This document shows, piece by piece, positions 34,860-47,094 of a stretch of DNA of 64,000 bases (the stretch's first letter is position 1; each line of letters starts with the position of its first letter). The DNA comes from Orientallactaga sibirica. Lineage: Eukaryota; Chordata; Mammalia; Rodentia; Dipodidae. Location of the stretch: NCBI GenBank assembly GCA_036365145.1, contig JAEOAD010000031.1, forward strand, positions 8,776,001-8,840,000. Reading direction: 5' to 3'. The notes beneath the pieces are model-generated. The model was not told the DNA's origin and did no database searches. It saw only the letters and a list, made by a program, of their open reading frames with translations. A program made the position numbers and the translations under genes.

Positions 34860-35075
34860 TTCCAGAGTTGGTTATTTTGTTTGGTAAGAACCAGCAATTG
34901 TCCAGTCTCTTCTACCCACAGGTCTGAAGCTGTAGACAAGTGTGGGCATACCCAGCAGCTGTTTATATGGGTGCTATGGAATTGAGCTCAGGCTGTCTCA
35001 GGCAGCTCTCTCAGGTCTTCATGCTTACACAGCAAGCATTTTGACCCAATTGAGCCATATCACTAGCAGTTTGTT
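34860..35075 (-). mobile_element. B4-like composite SINE, minus strand, degenerate
   Basis: 'atgggtgctatggaattgag', 'cttcatgcttacacagcaag' and 'acccaattgagccatatcac' are the antisense head region. The TG tract upstream is its tail. Confidence 0.6.
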
Positions 35076-35384
35076 CTTGCGGTTTATTCTCCAGATTCTA
35101 ACATTCTATTTTTCTTGGTTTACTCAGTTGTCTTGAATCAGGGTGGAGAATTTCTACCTGTCTAAAAGTGGTTTGTAATGCCTAGACCCATATCAAGACT
35201 CAAAGTAATATTGAGTCGCCATTATTTAAACTTACTACTGAAACTATATTATGTTAGTGTCTAATTTCAACTTCATTTGAAAATGCATTGCCTATCTATA
35301 TGTTTTTTTTTGTTGTTGTTGTTTATTCTCATGAAATCACACAAAAAATTCAATGAAGAATGATTTATATTTCTTGTTTTATCC
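35076..35384. other. Unassigned AT-rich DNA
   Basis: Nothing recognised. Confidence 0.4.
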
Positions 35385-35740
35385 TTTTTGTCTGGTGTCA
35401 ACTTTTTCAAGGCCTTACAAAGCACATGCCTGATGCCAGGAAAGGAGGTGGCCCTCAGCGAGCCAGTTTTTGCCAAGCAATCTCAGGGAGAACTGACTTG
35501 AATTTTCATTCAGCCATTTCATTCCATCATTTTGCCTATTCAATAAAGTCTGGGCCCTCTGGGATTAATTCCCATTAGGAGGCAAGAATCAAGTTAAGCA
35601 CATCTATTAAAATGCATATGAAATGAAACAGCTGAAGATTAAAAGAGTCTGTACTTTAAAAATACCAAATACATGCCATTTTGTAAGGAAAAACAAACAG
35701 TTCATAAAGCTACAGCTATTACACAGAAGTAAGGATGTAG
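35385..35740. promoter_or_regulatory. Candidate conserved noncoding element
   Basis: About 350 bp free of repeats with complex composition around 'ccagtttttgccaagcaatc' and 'gggattaattcccattagg' (a near-palindromic GGGATTAATTCCC, bicoid/Otx-like ATTA cores). Judged by texture only. Confidence 0.3.
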
Positions 35741-35942
35741 CCTTGCTCTGTTACTCCAGGTATCTCTTGAAAGCCCTACTGTGAAAGCTCCCAACATACT
35801 TTTTCCCTTAGGAAACTGAGGCCCATGTCTAAAATTATTTTAATATTAAATGAAGCTTTTATGACAAGATCACTATATTCTCACCTGTGTAACTCAAAAA
35901 GTAGATGAATGGGATGTTTATCATTTCTCTTGTCTCAGAAAA

Positions 35943-36031
35943 GAAAGGAAGGAAGGAAGGAAGGAAGGAAGGAAGGAAGGAAGGAAGGAAGGAAAGGAAG
36001 GAAGGAAGGAAGGAAGGAAAGGAAGGAAGGA
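35943..36031. repeat. (GGAA)n microsatellite
   Basis: About 20 GGAA units with two AGGAAAGG interruptions. Confidence 0.96.
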
Positions 36032-36189
36032 AATCTTAGCTAGCAAACCACATCCTCTCAGGTCTGACAGGATTCCTTGACTAGCAAAGACCAGCATATG
36101 CGTTAGCTCTACTTAGGCATTCCGTTTTCTCTTGGAACATGTTGCCACACTGATCAGGTGCAAAGTTTTCCTGAATGAGCCTCTAGTAA

Positions 36190-36490
36190 ATAACAGCAGA
36201 ACATACCATCCTATAGCCTGCTGCTTTGGCATAGGGGATATTTTGATTTGAAGGGAAAAGAATTAAATATAAGGAGACTTCCCCTGTTTGCCTCAAAGCA
36301 GAATATAAATTTGCAGAGATCCTCTCTCCTCCCTTCTCTACTGGGAAGAAACAAAATATCTTTAGATTTTTGTTAGCCTGGAGATAACACCAGGGGAATT
36401 TACATAACGGACTTTATAAGTAACCTTTAGCTACCAGGAGTTTCCCTTATATCTCCCATAATTTACCATCCCTGGGGACTCAAAGCATCT

Positions 36491-36523
<33 letters not shown>

Positions 36524-36713
36524 TGGAGGAGTAAGAAGGGTAAACTGCATCTTTCAGAGTTCTTCTTTTCCTCAGTGTCTGCATGTATATATGAAATATG
36601 CATGTTAATAAACTTCTGTCTGTTTTCTTTTGTTAATCCAGTTTTCATTTCAGAGATCCCAGGTGAGAACTTAGAAAAGTAGAGAGGAAATTGTTTTTAC
36701 TTCCTTACAGAAG
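36190..36713 (+). mobile_element. Probable ERV LTR fragment
   Basis: 'catgttaataaacttctgtc' at 36601 contains a polyadenylation signal, followed by a T-rich stretch, 'cagagatcccaggtgagaac' and 'acttccttacag', the layout of an R-U5 region. Upstream 'cagaatataaatttgcagag' gives a TATA-like box. Left end unresolved. Confidence 0.5.
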
Positions 36714-36764
36714 GACAACATGTCATAAAGTGCTAAAGAAAGAACATATATAAGCTGCCGAGGT

Positions 36765-36960
36765 GACAGACAATGCCATTTCACCGCAGTTTTCGGTGGA
36801 AAGGGAGTTTGCGCTCAGAAAAACAACAAAAATAGTGCACTGATTAATCTCAACTGCAAGATGTTTGAGGGATTAACCACCACTTAATGTTCTGCAGCTC
36901 AGCATACAGTAAGAGTTTAATAATGGACAAGTCATGTTTGCTTTTTGTCTTCTGTATAGC
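36765..36960. promoter_or_regulatory. Candidate conserved noncoding element
   Basis: Repeat-free with CpGs in AT-rich context: 'caccgcagttttcggtgg' can form a small hairpin, and 'gcactgattaatctcaactg' holds a TAAT core. Not coding. Confidence 0.25.
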
Positions 36961-37589
36961 TTTAAGAGATTTGTCAGCAAATTTCTGTTCTGGGGTTTTG
37001 AGGTCTATCTACTTTCATCTGGCAAATTTTGACGCCCATTTCCTGTGTTTTGAAGTCAAAACATAGAAGACAAGAAATCCCCTTTGTCTAGATAAACTTG
37101 CCCACAGGTATAAAATTATTGAATCACCTAGAGCTAAGCTAAGGCATTCATTAGTCCTAGTTTACTGAGAAAGATGCAAATCTGGAGGCACATTTCCTCT
37201 TTGCATTTGACTTAGAAGGAAGCCATTCAGGACTCTGTAAGAGGGATGGATATTTGGACATATTGTTGTTCTTGAGCTCCAAGAGGTCTTTGTCTACATG
37301 TATTTTTTATGGCATTGAGGGTGAGGAGTATTCTGTACAATAAATGGTGAAGATGGGTCTCATGTGACAGCCACTATACTTTCTAGCCCAGTTTGTCCTT
37401 TTGCCCCATTTCAGAGATAATTGTTTGAAAGAAAACATGATGAAATCAAGGAAATACTATGAGCTGAGCAAAAAGGAGACATTTTAGTGAGAAATTTTAC
37501 TGTTTTGACAAGGGTGTGTTTCATATTAGAAAAAAAAAGTACACCATACATTCTGTGATGAAGGATCATGGATTGAGAGCAAAACCTTG
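36961..37589. other. Unassigned DNA
   Basis: Nothing recognised. Confidence 0.4.
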
Positions 37590-37710
37590 TGATAACTAAT
37601 TTTAATTCAAAGCATGCACTGAAAGCTTCCTTTGAGCCTGGCATTGCTGCTATGACCAAGGGAATAGGAGATGAATGGGTTCTGGTTTCTGCCCACGAGT
37701 TCCATAAATT
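37590..37710 (-). mobile_element. L2 LINE fragment, minus strand
   Basis: 'gcatgcactgaaagcttcct', 'tttgagcctggcattgctgc', 'gagatgaatgggttctggtt' follow antisense L2 3' end order. Confidence 0.6.
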
Positions 37711-38403
37711 ATTTTAAAGATAAAATTTACAAATTTAAGCTCCTTATAGAAGTTGCATAACAGGAATTAATTAATTCCCATTTTTTTTTGTTCCAGAGAA
37801 TAACTGTTTTACAAGATAAGACAGAGAGGGGTGCCAAGTCCTGTCAAAATACAAGACACTTTGTTTTAAGAAAAAAGATAAGTAGGTTTTTATTCGTGTT
37901 ATACAAGGTTTTTTAACCAGGTATCGTGTGGTGGTTCTCAGCAGGACTAGAAGACAAAAGAGTTCAGGACTACACATGGAAATATATTCCCTGCACAGAT
38001 GTGATAGAAATGAGAGAAATATGCCTGTAGGATGTTCATCAATCAATGTGGAATCTCTAGGCATAGTTCTATAAACAATTGCCATATTTGTGTGAACACT
38101 ATGAACTTCAATGTTATAAATCATTAAAAATAAGATTAAAAAATTGTTAGTCATCAAATAATAATACACTATGGTTCAACTTACTGGAAAGTGGGTGTGC
38201 TTTGTTGCCAGAGCAATTCATTTTAAAATGATATTAAATATTTTCTTCTAGATATTCAGTGGATCTTTTCTGTGTGTGTCTGAGTCATAGACTTTTCTGT
38301 TTCTTCACCAAAATGTAGGCATTCTTGCATCTAATCATGGTACAAATACATATAGTTACAAACCTTGGTATGTTTGAGTGACATTATGTCAACTGTAAAC
38401 TGA
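37711..38403. other. Unassigned AT-rich DNA
   Basis: Holds a 132-codon minus-strand frame (37771-38169) without any familiar motif, probably chance in AT-rich DNA. Confidence 0.4.
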
Positions 38404-38752
38404 AATATCAAACACATTGCGGAAAAGGGGGCGGAAAGAAGGTAAGAGCCAAAGGAAGGGTAAGACTCCTTACAACGTGTTCCTCCAGACACAAAATGGC
38501 CTAGATATCCATGACCTCACAGTGCCTGACACTACCTACACAAGACCATCATAATAGGAGGAAAAGATCATGACATCAAACTGAAAAGAGAGACTGATTG
38601 AGAGGGGGAGGGGATATGATGGAGAGTGAAATTTCAAAGGGGAAAGTGGGGGGAGGGAGGGGAAGTCACATGGGATATTGTCTACAATTAAAGAAGTTGT
38701 CAATAAAAAATAAATAAATAACAAATAAATTTTAAAAATTAAAAATATAAAA
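38404..38752 (+). mobile_element. L1 3' UTR end, plus strand
   Basis: Begins near 'attgcggaaaagggggcgg', then 'acacaaaatggcctagatat', 'agaccatcataataggagg', the G-rich polypurine tract, and 'gaagttgtcaataaaaaata' with A-rich tail. Collinear with the minus-strand copy at 25196-25500 and with 60573-60745. Strongly 5'-truncated. Confidence 0.88.
38639..38662 (+). other. G-quadruplex-type motif in L1 3' UTR
   Basis: GGGG, aaagt, GGGGGG, a, GGG, a, GGGG: four G runs with short loops. G-rich tracts in L1 3' UTRs are a known feature of mammalian L1s. Confidence 0.7.
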
Positions 38753-38767
38753 ACCCAAACTGTATTG

Positions 38768-38890
38768 GCATTGTGATATATGCTTACAATCTCAGCACTT
38801 GAGAAGTAAAGGCAGAGAATTTAGAAGTTAAAGGTTATCCTTGGCCACATAGCAAGTTCAAAATCAGTCTATCCCATAAAATCAAGACCC
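38768..38890 (+). mobile_element. Degenerate B1 SINE
   Basis: 'acaatctcagcacttgagaa' and 'ccttggccacatagcaagtt' keep B1 order. Old. Confidence 0.6.
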
Positions 38891-39001
38891 ATGTCAGACT
38901 ATTACTGTTTGCCCCAACTAATCATAGAGAGAGTCCAAATTACACAATTGAAACATGCAGAGATAAATTGGATGCCTGATTCAATCCTTTAAAAAATATT
39001 T

Positions 39002-39178
39002 GGGGCTAGAGAGATGGTTTAGCAGTTAAGGAGCTTGCCTGTGAATCATAAGGACCCAGGTCTGATTCCCCAGCACCCACACATGCCCATTCTCTATCTA
39101 TCTATCTCTCTCTCTCTCTTTCATATATATATATATAATGTATGTATATGTAATCTGCCTCTTTCTCTCTCACTCAAA

Positions 39179-39213
<35 letters not shown>

Positions 39214-39228
39214 AATATTTAAAAATAT
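39002..39228 (+). mobile_element. SINE type I with internal deletion
   Basis: Head and B-box region present, then a jump from 'cccacacatgcccattctct' into an expanded CT/TA tract. The middle part ('agccagatgcacaagg' to 'ctggaggccctgg') is missing. Tail of nine or more AAAT units. Confidence 0.85.
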
Positions 39229-39347
39229 TTGGGAGCATGTTAGTTTTTTAAAAGTTGTCTTATTCTCACTAGTTCATTATTTAAACAGCAATTGTTATAA
39301 TGTTGAGATTAAAACACTTTAATACTGATCATGTAAGCTTTTGAAGC

Positions 39348-39348
39348 C

Positions 39349-39393
<45 letters not shown>

Positions 39394-39420
39394 TAGATAT
39401 ATATGTAGATATACATACAG
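39348..39420. repeat. (GATA)n microsatellite
   Basis: Twelve or so GATA units, then degenerate ATAT/GATAT. Confidence 0.95.
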
Positions 39421-40184
39421 AAAGATAGAGGAAGAGAGAGAATCTCCATTTGATTTGTTTAGATAAAAGGCTGCTTATTAATGGATATTTAAGAACTACT
39501 GATGTGGATGAAGAAAAACAGAGGGCTGATTTTGAATCCTAGGATCTCCTGGCCTTAACCTAAGAGTAGAGGAGAGTCATAAAAATCTATAAGCAAAGGT
39601 CAGAAGTTATTGGCCATGACTTTGAATAGTTGTGGTATTCTATAATTGTTATTTTGATGATGAGTTAAGAGTGTCATCTATCCTAAAATTAGATACATGA
39701 TGCTGCAATCATTATTAAATGACTAATGCTTTAGTATACAACAAAAGCTTTTGTTAAAATGAAGTGGGACCAGATACCATGTGTCTATGGTCCCACATGC
39801 CTGAGACCATTCAAATACCAACACTCCTCAGTTTGTCTGCGGTGGGTGTCTGAGAATATTGCATGTCTGAGATGGGGTTGGGGATGAATGATGAGCACAT
39901 TAGAGGTAATGAAAGTGTCCCTGACTCAGTGATACTCACGTCAGGGAGACTGAAGAATAGAGAATTTGGAGCTAGCTATAATAAGAACCACGATTCTAAG
40001 AACATTGCTTCTCATTCCTGACCACTCACAAGTGGGAAATACAAGTTTAAGAATGGTCATCATTGAGGACAAGCAGGTGGCACATAGCAACATGCTCAGA
40101 TGAACAAAATTCATCACAACCAAGCAAGACTTTTTCATGAGCAGGACAGGTCTGAGCAAAGCTCAGTAAGTTCTATGGCTACAA
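39421..40184. other. Unassigned DNA
   Basis: Nothing recognised. Confidence 0.4.
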
Positions 40185-41076
40185 AGATGAAATAATAGTT
40201 CTTGTCTTCTGGGAGCTTACAGTCTTAATGGGACAAAATCAGCAAAAAATGGAAATGCAGGTGATAGGAAGGCATATTAGTTCTATTCAGTTCAGCACAG
40301 GATGGCAGCTTGGGTTTGTCACACATTAAAAGGTTACAAATGAATGAGCTGAAGCTAGAGGCAGAGGGCACTCAGTGGCAGAGTGAGCCCAGGACCCTGT
40401 TTATAAGAAGCTCACCTTCTAGCAGAGGAAACAAACAGATAAATCATATAAAACATACGTAATATAGTAGAGAACCATAGTGACCTTTCTTGTCACTAGA
40501 AACCAATATCAAATTCAAAGGGGTAAGTGGAGAATTTAAGAGGTAATTTCATGTGCATGTCTGCCTGTGACCAGATTCAAATCAACATCACAGAACTCTT
40601 TGATGGAGTACATCCATTGGAAACAAGCAGGATAGTCTTTAATCATAAGGAAAATATAGTGCTGCAAGTACAAAAATAAATGCTGAGAGATTAAAATGAT
40701 AGGGATGAGAAAATTAGCATTGAAGAAGGGAAAACAGAAAAAATGTCTTCCCAGAGGACATGAAACCTATTTGTGATTTTAAGGAAGAATCTACATGTAT
40801 TGAGCAGTCAAGGAGGGTGTAGGGCACTTAGTAACATATAACAGCCTGAGTGGGCAAAGCCCTAGAAATAAAAAGTGGTCTTGAGGTGTGGGGGAAACAA
40901 GCTCAAAAAGAAATCTTTGATAAGGTGGTTTGAAAAAAAAAGGGGCGGGATTGGCAGAAAGGGCAAATGATAAAAACGATAGATTTGGTTTTGCTAGTGT
41001 TGGGAACCCCCTGAAGAATTTCAAGGCAGGAAGGGATAAGAAATAGTGAGCTTCAAGAATGGCATAATCAGTCCTT
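40185..41076 (-). mobile_element. L2-type LINE fragments, minus strand
   Basis: 'tctgggagcttacagtctta' (40209) and 'aagctcaccttctagcagag' (40410) are antisense L2 3' landmarks. 'gcctgagtgggcaaagccct' (40843) and 'tttcaaggcaggaagggat' (41019) fit the extension of the same ancient family. Fragmented. Confidence 0.5.
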
Positions 41077-41326
41077 TAAGCTAAGAAAAGTTAATTAGGA
41101 AATGTGAGAAAATTGCTTCTATAATTTTCTTAGCCTGTACATAGTGGATGTTTGAAATTTTGTTGAAATATAGTGTTGTGTATCTTCTCTCTTTGAAAAG
41201 ATAAATGGAGTTTTCAAAGCCCAGTGCATCTGGTTGGGTGAATTGCTTAAGTATTTGCAGGAATAGCACTAACCCAAGTAACCAGCCATGAATTTCTCAC
41301 AGTGGCTGAATCTGAAAAGGGGAAAT
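41077..41326. other. Unassigned DNA
   Basis: Nothing recognised. Confidence 0.4.
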
Positions 41327-41545
41327 GGGGCTTGAGAGATGGCTCAGCAATTAAAGGCACTTGCTTATAAATCCTGATAGCCAGGGTTTGATTCCCCAGT
41401 ACTCACATAAAGCCAAATGTACAAAGTGGTATATGCATCTGGAGTTTGTTTGCAGTGGCAGGAGATCCTGGTATGCCAATTATTTCTCTCTCTGTATCTC
41501 TTTCTCTATCTCTCCCTCCTTGTTTGCAAACAAAATATGTTTTAA
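41327..41545 (+). mobile_element. SINE type I
   Basis: Head 'cttgagagatggctcagc', B-box-like 'ggtttgattcccc', body 'aaagccaaatgtacaaagtg', CT tract. Confidence 0.92.
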
Positions 41546-41553
41546 AAAGTGAT

Positions 41554-41745
41554 GGGCTGGAGAGATGGCTTACTGGTTAAGGCACTTGCCTGCAAACCCT
41601 AAGAACCCAGGTTCGATTCCCCAGGACCCACAGATGCACAAGGTTGTACATATGTCTGGAGTTTGTTTGCAGTGACTAGAGCACCTAGCACACCCATTCT
41701 CTCTATTTACCCCTTTTTCTCTAATGAATAAATAAAATGTTTTTT
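41554..41745 (+). mobile_element. SINE type I, adjacent copy with intact B box
   Basis: 'ggctggagagatggcttact' and the canonical pol III B box 'ggttcgattcc'. Short internal deletion around 'cccacagatgcacaagg'. Confidence 0.93.
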
Positions 41746-41884
41746 AAAAGAAGAGAAGTGAGGGTTGACAGGGCAGAAATGGAGGAAGACAGCATCGAAT
41801 TTTATCCTTTCCTCCTTTTTGATATGATTATACATATGTATTCTATGTACTTCCATATTATTCAAATTAGTAATTCATGTTCTT

Positions 41885-42051
41885 TTGGTTTTTTTGGTTT
41901 TGTTTTGTTTTTTTGGTTTTTCAAGGTAGGGTCTTGCTGTAGCCCAGGCTGACCTGGAATTCACTCTATAGTCTCAGGGTAGCCTCAAACTCACAGCTAT
42001 CTTCCTACCTCTGCCTCCCGAGTTAAAGGTGTGTGCCACCATGCCTGGCAG
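41885..42051 (-). mobile_element. B1 SINE, minus strand
   Basis: TTTG-rich tail, 'aggctgacctggaattcact', 'tctgcctcccgagttaaagg', 'tgtgccaccatgcctggc'. Full length. Confidence 0.95.
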
Positions 42052-42088
42052 CAATGTATTTTATGAAAATATTTCTTTAATATTTTTA

Positions 42089-42257
42089 TGTTTTGTTTTG
42101 TTTTGTTTTGTTTTGTTTTTCGAGGTGGGGTTTCACTCTAGCTCAGGCTGACCTGGAATTTACTATGTACTCTCAGAGTGGCCTCGAACTCATGGTGATC
42201 CTCCTACCTCTGCCTCCTGAGTGTTGGGATTAAAGGCATGAGCCACCACACTCAGCA
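42089..42257 (-). mobile_element. B1 SINE, minus strand, second tandem copy
   Basis: (TTTTG)n tail, 'aggctgacctggaatttact', 'ctgcctcctgagtgttggga', 'gagccaccacactcagca'. Same orientation as the copy 40 bp upstream. Confidence 0.95.
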
Positions 42258-42394
42258 ATATTTTTAATTTAAACAAAATATTCCTTATTATTCCCAGATT
42301 TCATTTTCTAATAATGACAGATTAATCTTAAACAATTTTTTTAAGAACAGCCCATAATTCAGGTAATAAATGTGAATGAGAAACATAGACCCCT

Positions 42395-42940
42395 AATGTA
42401 TTAGGATTCTCTTGTGGAATAAAGCCTATAGAATGAATATGTATTATAAAGGGGACATATTACATTGGGTTACAGTATAGGGACTGGGAAGCCCAACAAT
42501 GGCTTTTTGCAGACTGGAGAGTCAGAGAATCAGGCAACCAGGTAGCTGCTCAGTCCACAGGACTGGATGCTTCAGCAGTGCCAATCTGACACTATAGGGC
42601 CTGGAGAATTCCTAGGAACCTGCTGGTTTTCAGTCCACATTGGGAGGCTGATGAGGCTGGATTCCATCGTCTGTGAAGGATAAGCAGTGACAAAGTGGAA
42701 GGCACATACCACTGAGTAGCATGGGCAGCCAGGCCAAAGGCGCTGTGTTCTGTTGGAGCTTGTTCATCTAGTGTCTGTCCCTGGAAAGATCCCTTACTCT
42801 GAAGGAAGGTCTTTCTTCCTCCAACAATCCTTCTTAGAAAGTTTTGCCCTCACAGACCTTCCCAAGAGGCATGCCTCTTACTTTAACTCCTAATCTAATC
42901 AAGTTGATAGTAGAGGTGTAAATGGCACACCTAGTTATTA
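42395..42940 (-). mobile_element. Rodent LTR-like repeat, minus strand
   Basis: 'attaggattctcttgtggaa', 'cccaacaatggctttttgca', 'ctgctcagtccacaggactg', 'cagtccacattgggaggctg' and 'atctaatcaagttgatag' are antisense landmarks of a rodent LTR family I recall. Ends not exact. Confidence 0.5.
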
Positions 42941-43884
42941 TATCTTGAAGACAAAAGCTAAGAATGAATTGAAGAATGGAAAAAAAAAAAAAAGCCTGAT
43001 GCAAAGACCTTTTAAAGATCTCATTACACCAGGATGCTTTAGGTCCGTTTCCTGGCTGGGGATGTGATTGTAACAGGAAGAGAAAGTCATTCCTAATTCA
43101 TTCATCTGTGGAGCTCTTTGGCAACTGAACTAGGCTCCACACTGGTAATAGCAGGAGAAAAAATGAAAATGTAAGGGCTATTTATAAATGAGGAGGTAGG
43201 AAAGGAGTGGTTATTTGTTTACACAGTCCATGCAGTTTAATTCTACCCAAGATACTGAAGGAGCTGGCCAAAATCTCAGTCATCAACTCTAATCTTGGAA
43301 GATATTTGGCAGTTAGAAGATTAAAGATATAGGCAACAGTAACCCCAAATTTTGAAATAAGAGAGGGAAGTTGAATTCCGGGCATGATAAATATTGACCC
43401 ATCAGCATTTGTCTTGGGCTAAACAGCAGGTGGTTCCAGGATCATAGTTATTTCTTCCAGGCCTAGAGGAATGACAAATGTTGAGTATCCACCATCTTTG
43501 TGGACAAATACACTGCTTAGTATAAAACAAGACCCTTTGGTGAGCATTGTGCTTTCAGAAATGTGGAGAATGCTCAGTATCTCTGTCCTGGGAGGCATTT
43601 AATTCCAGCTTCTATATTATCAGAATCACATAATTCCTTTTGTACTTAAAAGCAACTGAACACCTTTAAGAACTTTCCTGTAGTCAGCAGGAGTAGAGGT
43701 TCTACATGGCAGATTTTTAGAGAGATGTCACTTTGATTAGACTGAAAAAATACCTATGAGATTATCAAGGCACACTTTTGGGGAGTGACTATGAAAGACA
43801 CTCAAAACGGGAAAAAAAGACAGAAAGATCATTAGGATTGTTATGGAACAAGTGAGATAACCACTCATATATTCAACATCCAAA
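42941..43884. other. Unassigned DNA
   Basis: An A run at about 42980-42993; no gene recognised. Confidence 0.4.
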
Positions 43885-44065
43885 CAATTGATAGGTTTAA
43901 ACTTTGGAGATACTCTAGAGAAGTGGTAGAACTGTAGGAGATAGGGCACGGTTGGAGGAAACGGGTCACTGGAAGTACCATTGGAGGATGTATTTTGCCC
44001 TAAACCTTCCTATTCTTTCTGCACTCCCATTCTTTTTCTTGTATGCATGGTTTCCACACATATTT
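43885..44065 (+). mobile_element. MaLR-type LTR fragment
   Basis: 'agaagtggtagaactgtagg', 'cggttggaggaaacgggtca', 'ggatgtattttgccctaaac' are typical MaLR LTR text. Partial. Confidence 0.55.
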
Positions 44066-44559
44066 CAAAAGAGTGTCTGGAATTTAAAAGAATGTATGAC
44101 AGAGTTGGAGTCTGTGTAGGAAGCTCATGAGAAGGTCATGCATGAGGATGTAAGAAATCTGAGGTGCAATGAGGACTCCCAGATTCTGGGAATGTAGAAG
44201 ACTGGCTAAGGAAAGCTTCAAGCAATAGATGGAGACAACCTATGTGAGAGGACATATAGACTAGAAACAGCGTGTCTATAGGAGTGGGGTTGGCCAAGAT
44301 TGTTAGAGCTCACATCAGGCCACCACATACCCCAGTTCCTGGAAATAGAATAAGAGGATTTAATGTTGGACCTGCTGGGTTTTGGTGTTTCTTTAGTCTG
44401 ATTTTTTTCTCCCTGCTATTCTCTTACTCTTTCATTTTGTAATGAAAATGTTTAGTGTGTGATATAATGGGATGGAAGTGTACTTCTGATTTTTACAGGT
44501 ACAGGGAATTACAGCTCAGTTTCTTTGAGTCTCACAGGGAATTTTGAACATGCACTTTT
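44066..44559. other. Unassigned DNA
   Basis: Nothing recognised. Confidence 0.4.
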
Positions 44560-44828
44560 TTTAGATGTGTATTTGTGGGTGTGCTGTATTGTGAATATAT
44601 ATTTGATTGTCTGTGCACACATAAATATGTGTGGAGGAGAGAGTTTAACATTGGGTATCTTGCTCAGTTGTTCTGCACCTTACTATCTGAGGCATAGTCT
44701 CTTACTGAATCTAGAGAACTCACCAATTTAGCTGAACTAGGTAGTCAGTGAGTCCCAGGAGTCCTTGGTCTCTGCCTTCCCAGCACCAAGATCATAGGCA
44801 AGTGCCACTACACCCAGCATTTAAGTGG

Positions 44829-45216
44829 TGTAACGTTTTATACTGATTGCCAACTTGACAGGATCTAGACTAACCCATGAGAAATTGTCTCCATTAGTTT
44901 AGTCTCTGAACATGTTTATGAGTGATTATCTTAATTGTGTTAATTAATTTGGGAATAATCACATCAACTGTACATGGCACTATTCCATGGGCTTGAATGC
45001 TGTACTATATAAAAAGGATACAGTGGCTGACAAAAAGCATTCATCAGTCTCTACTTTGTTCCTGCTGATGTGAGCCATTAAGCCAGCTTTATGCACCTGT
45101 CATGCTTTCCCTAATGTGATAGACTTCCTCTCAAAATTTTAATATGAAATAAACCATTTCCTTTCATAAGCTGCTTCTGGTCATTTTGTCCCAGCAATGA
45201 GAAAGAAACTGATGCA
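44829..45216 (+). mobile_element. 5' LTR of the MaLR/ERVL-type element
   Basis: Starts TGTAACG and ends GATGCA. TATA-like 'ctatataaaaagg' near 45003 and polyadenylation signal AATAAA near 45150. Followed at 45223 by 'tggtaccaagaa', close to the tRNA-Leu primer site used by ERVL/MaLR elements. Confidence 0.7.
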
Positions 45217-45858
45217 GAAAATTGGTACCAAGAAATAGCAATAAATAAAATAAATCTGTAATAAATCTGATCATATTGTTCTTAATCTTTTAGAATTGGT
45301 TTGTGAGAAGGATGTGGAAGTTTGTGGAACTTTGGACTAGAAAATCCTTACAATGATGTGAGTAGAGCTTAATGGGCCATTTTGTTGAAAGTTTCAAGAG
45401 CCAGAAAGACAAGAGAAATGTGGGGCCTTGACTCACGAAATTCCAGAGGGGAAAAAGTACTTTATCAGGAATTGGGCTAAAGCCAGTTTGTATGAAATTC
45501 TAGCAATGATTCATGCCATGATAACTTAAGAAAACTTAAACTTAAGAGTAATAGTCTAAATAATGTGCTTGACAGAGGAAATTTGAAGGCAGACAAACAT
45601 TCAATCTGTGGTATGGATTCTGGTATATTCTCTGATTTGGCTCCACAATCACAAAGAGGAAAATACAGGGCAGAAAAATAGGAAAATTCCAAAGTTTTGT
45701 TCAGAAGGAAATTTAAAGAGCCAGGCCATAGACTTTAGCTACTTTGGTTGCTTAAATGACCACTATTAAAGATAACCCAACTGTTCTCCACTGGGAAAAA
45801 CAAGTATGCCCAAAGGGTAAGATACCACCCATGAAGGCTCAAGCTACTACAAATATGA

Positions 45859-46113
45859 TTTTTTTTTTTTTTTTTTGGAGAGAGAGACAGAGAGAGAGAC
45901 AGAGAGAGAGAGAAAGAGGAAGACAGAGACGGGCGTGCCAGCAGTCTCTCAGCTGCTGTGAACGAAATCCAGATGTGCGCCCCCTTGTGGGCAAGAGAGG
46001 CATTGCACCCTTGCGTCACTTTGCATCTGGCTAAGTGTGGGACCTGGAGATTGGAACCGGGTTCTTAGGTTTAGCAGGTAGGCCCCTTAACTGCTAAGCC
46101 ATCTCACCAGCCC
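45859..46113 (-). mobile_element. SINE type II, minus strand, within the LTR element
   Basis: T run, GA tract, 'cagtctctcagctgctgtg', 'cgcccccttgtgggcaag', 'gggacctggagattggaacc', 'ctgctaagccatctcacc'. Target text 'aatatga' on both sides. Confidence 0.93.
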
Positions 46114-46799
46114 AATATGAATTATTTTTGAAAGAAGAAGAGCCACAGGGAGAATGCTAAAAGTGTTTCCTGTCCCCAAAGGTCATCACATAGAGGCTGC
46201 TACAGCTATCCTCCAAGGCCAGGCTTCATCTCTATCTGACATCAGAACTTGGTAGCTTCAAACAAGTGATGCTGGTTTGGGAAAATAAATGATATAAGAC
46301 TGAGGAATTTTTGGAGTATTATACCATAGTTCCAAAGAGTGAAACAGGGTAGGCATACAGGCAAGGGCTCCCTGTGAGGCAACTTCACGAATCTGTGAAG
46401 GAGAACTGTAAGCTGCAATGGAGACATCAGGATGTTAGAGATGTCAGAACCATGGGCATTCTCCCAGGAAATGCTACTGGCTTGGGGCTGTTCCAGCCTA
46501 GGAGAGAGGTTACAGGTAGCACAGCTGGACATATGGAAATAGCCATGATTTTTGGAGCCCAGGTGATTTTTATCAGAAGTGCCAGATATTGTACATTGAG
46601 TTGCAAGATTTGATGTTTGCCTTGTTGTATTTTGGTCTGGCTTTGGTCCAATAATTCTTGCTAAGTTTCCTTTTGGAATGTAATACTTATTCTATACCAA
46701 TACAGGTTGGAAGTATATAAACGGTGTTTAGATTTTACAGGGCTCACAGTTGTTAAATTGCCTTAAGACTCAGATGTGACTTTGGGCTTCAACTTTTTT

Positions 46800-46851
46800 T
46801 TAAAGCATTTTTAAAATTTTTATTTATTTATTTGCAAGGAGAGAGAGGCAA

Positions 46852-46896
<45 letters not shown>

Positions 46897-47054
46897 CAGA
46901 GAGAATGGGCATGCAAAGGCCTCTAGCCACTGCAAACGAACTCCAGATGCATGTACCCCTTGTGTATCTGGCTTACATGGGTCCTGGGGAATCGAACCTG
47001 GATCCTTTGGCTTCACAGGCAAATGCCTTAAGTGCTAAGCCATTTCTCCAGCCT
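46800..47054 (-). mobile_element. SINE type I, minus strand, within the LTR element
   Basis: 'tttatttatttatttgcaag', GA tract, 'actccagatgcatgtacccc', 'agtgctaagccatttctcca'. Duplication 'ggcttcaactttttt' (46785) versus 'ggctttaacttttt' (47055). Confidence 0.94.
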
Positions 47055-47094
47055 GGCTTTAACTTTTTAATAGTCTTGTGATTAGCAATGATCC

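Noticed and set aside
37771..38169. 132-codon minus-strand frame
   Set aside because: AT-rich DNA, no recognised motif, and no neighbouring coding context or splice pattern I could defend.
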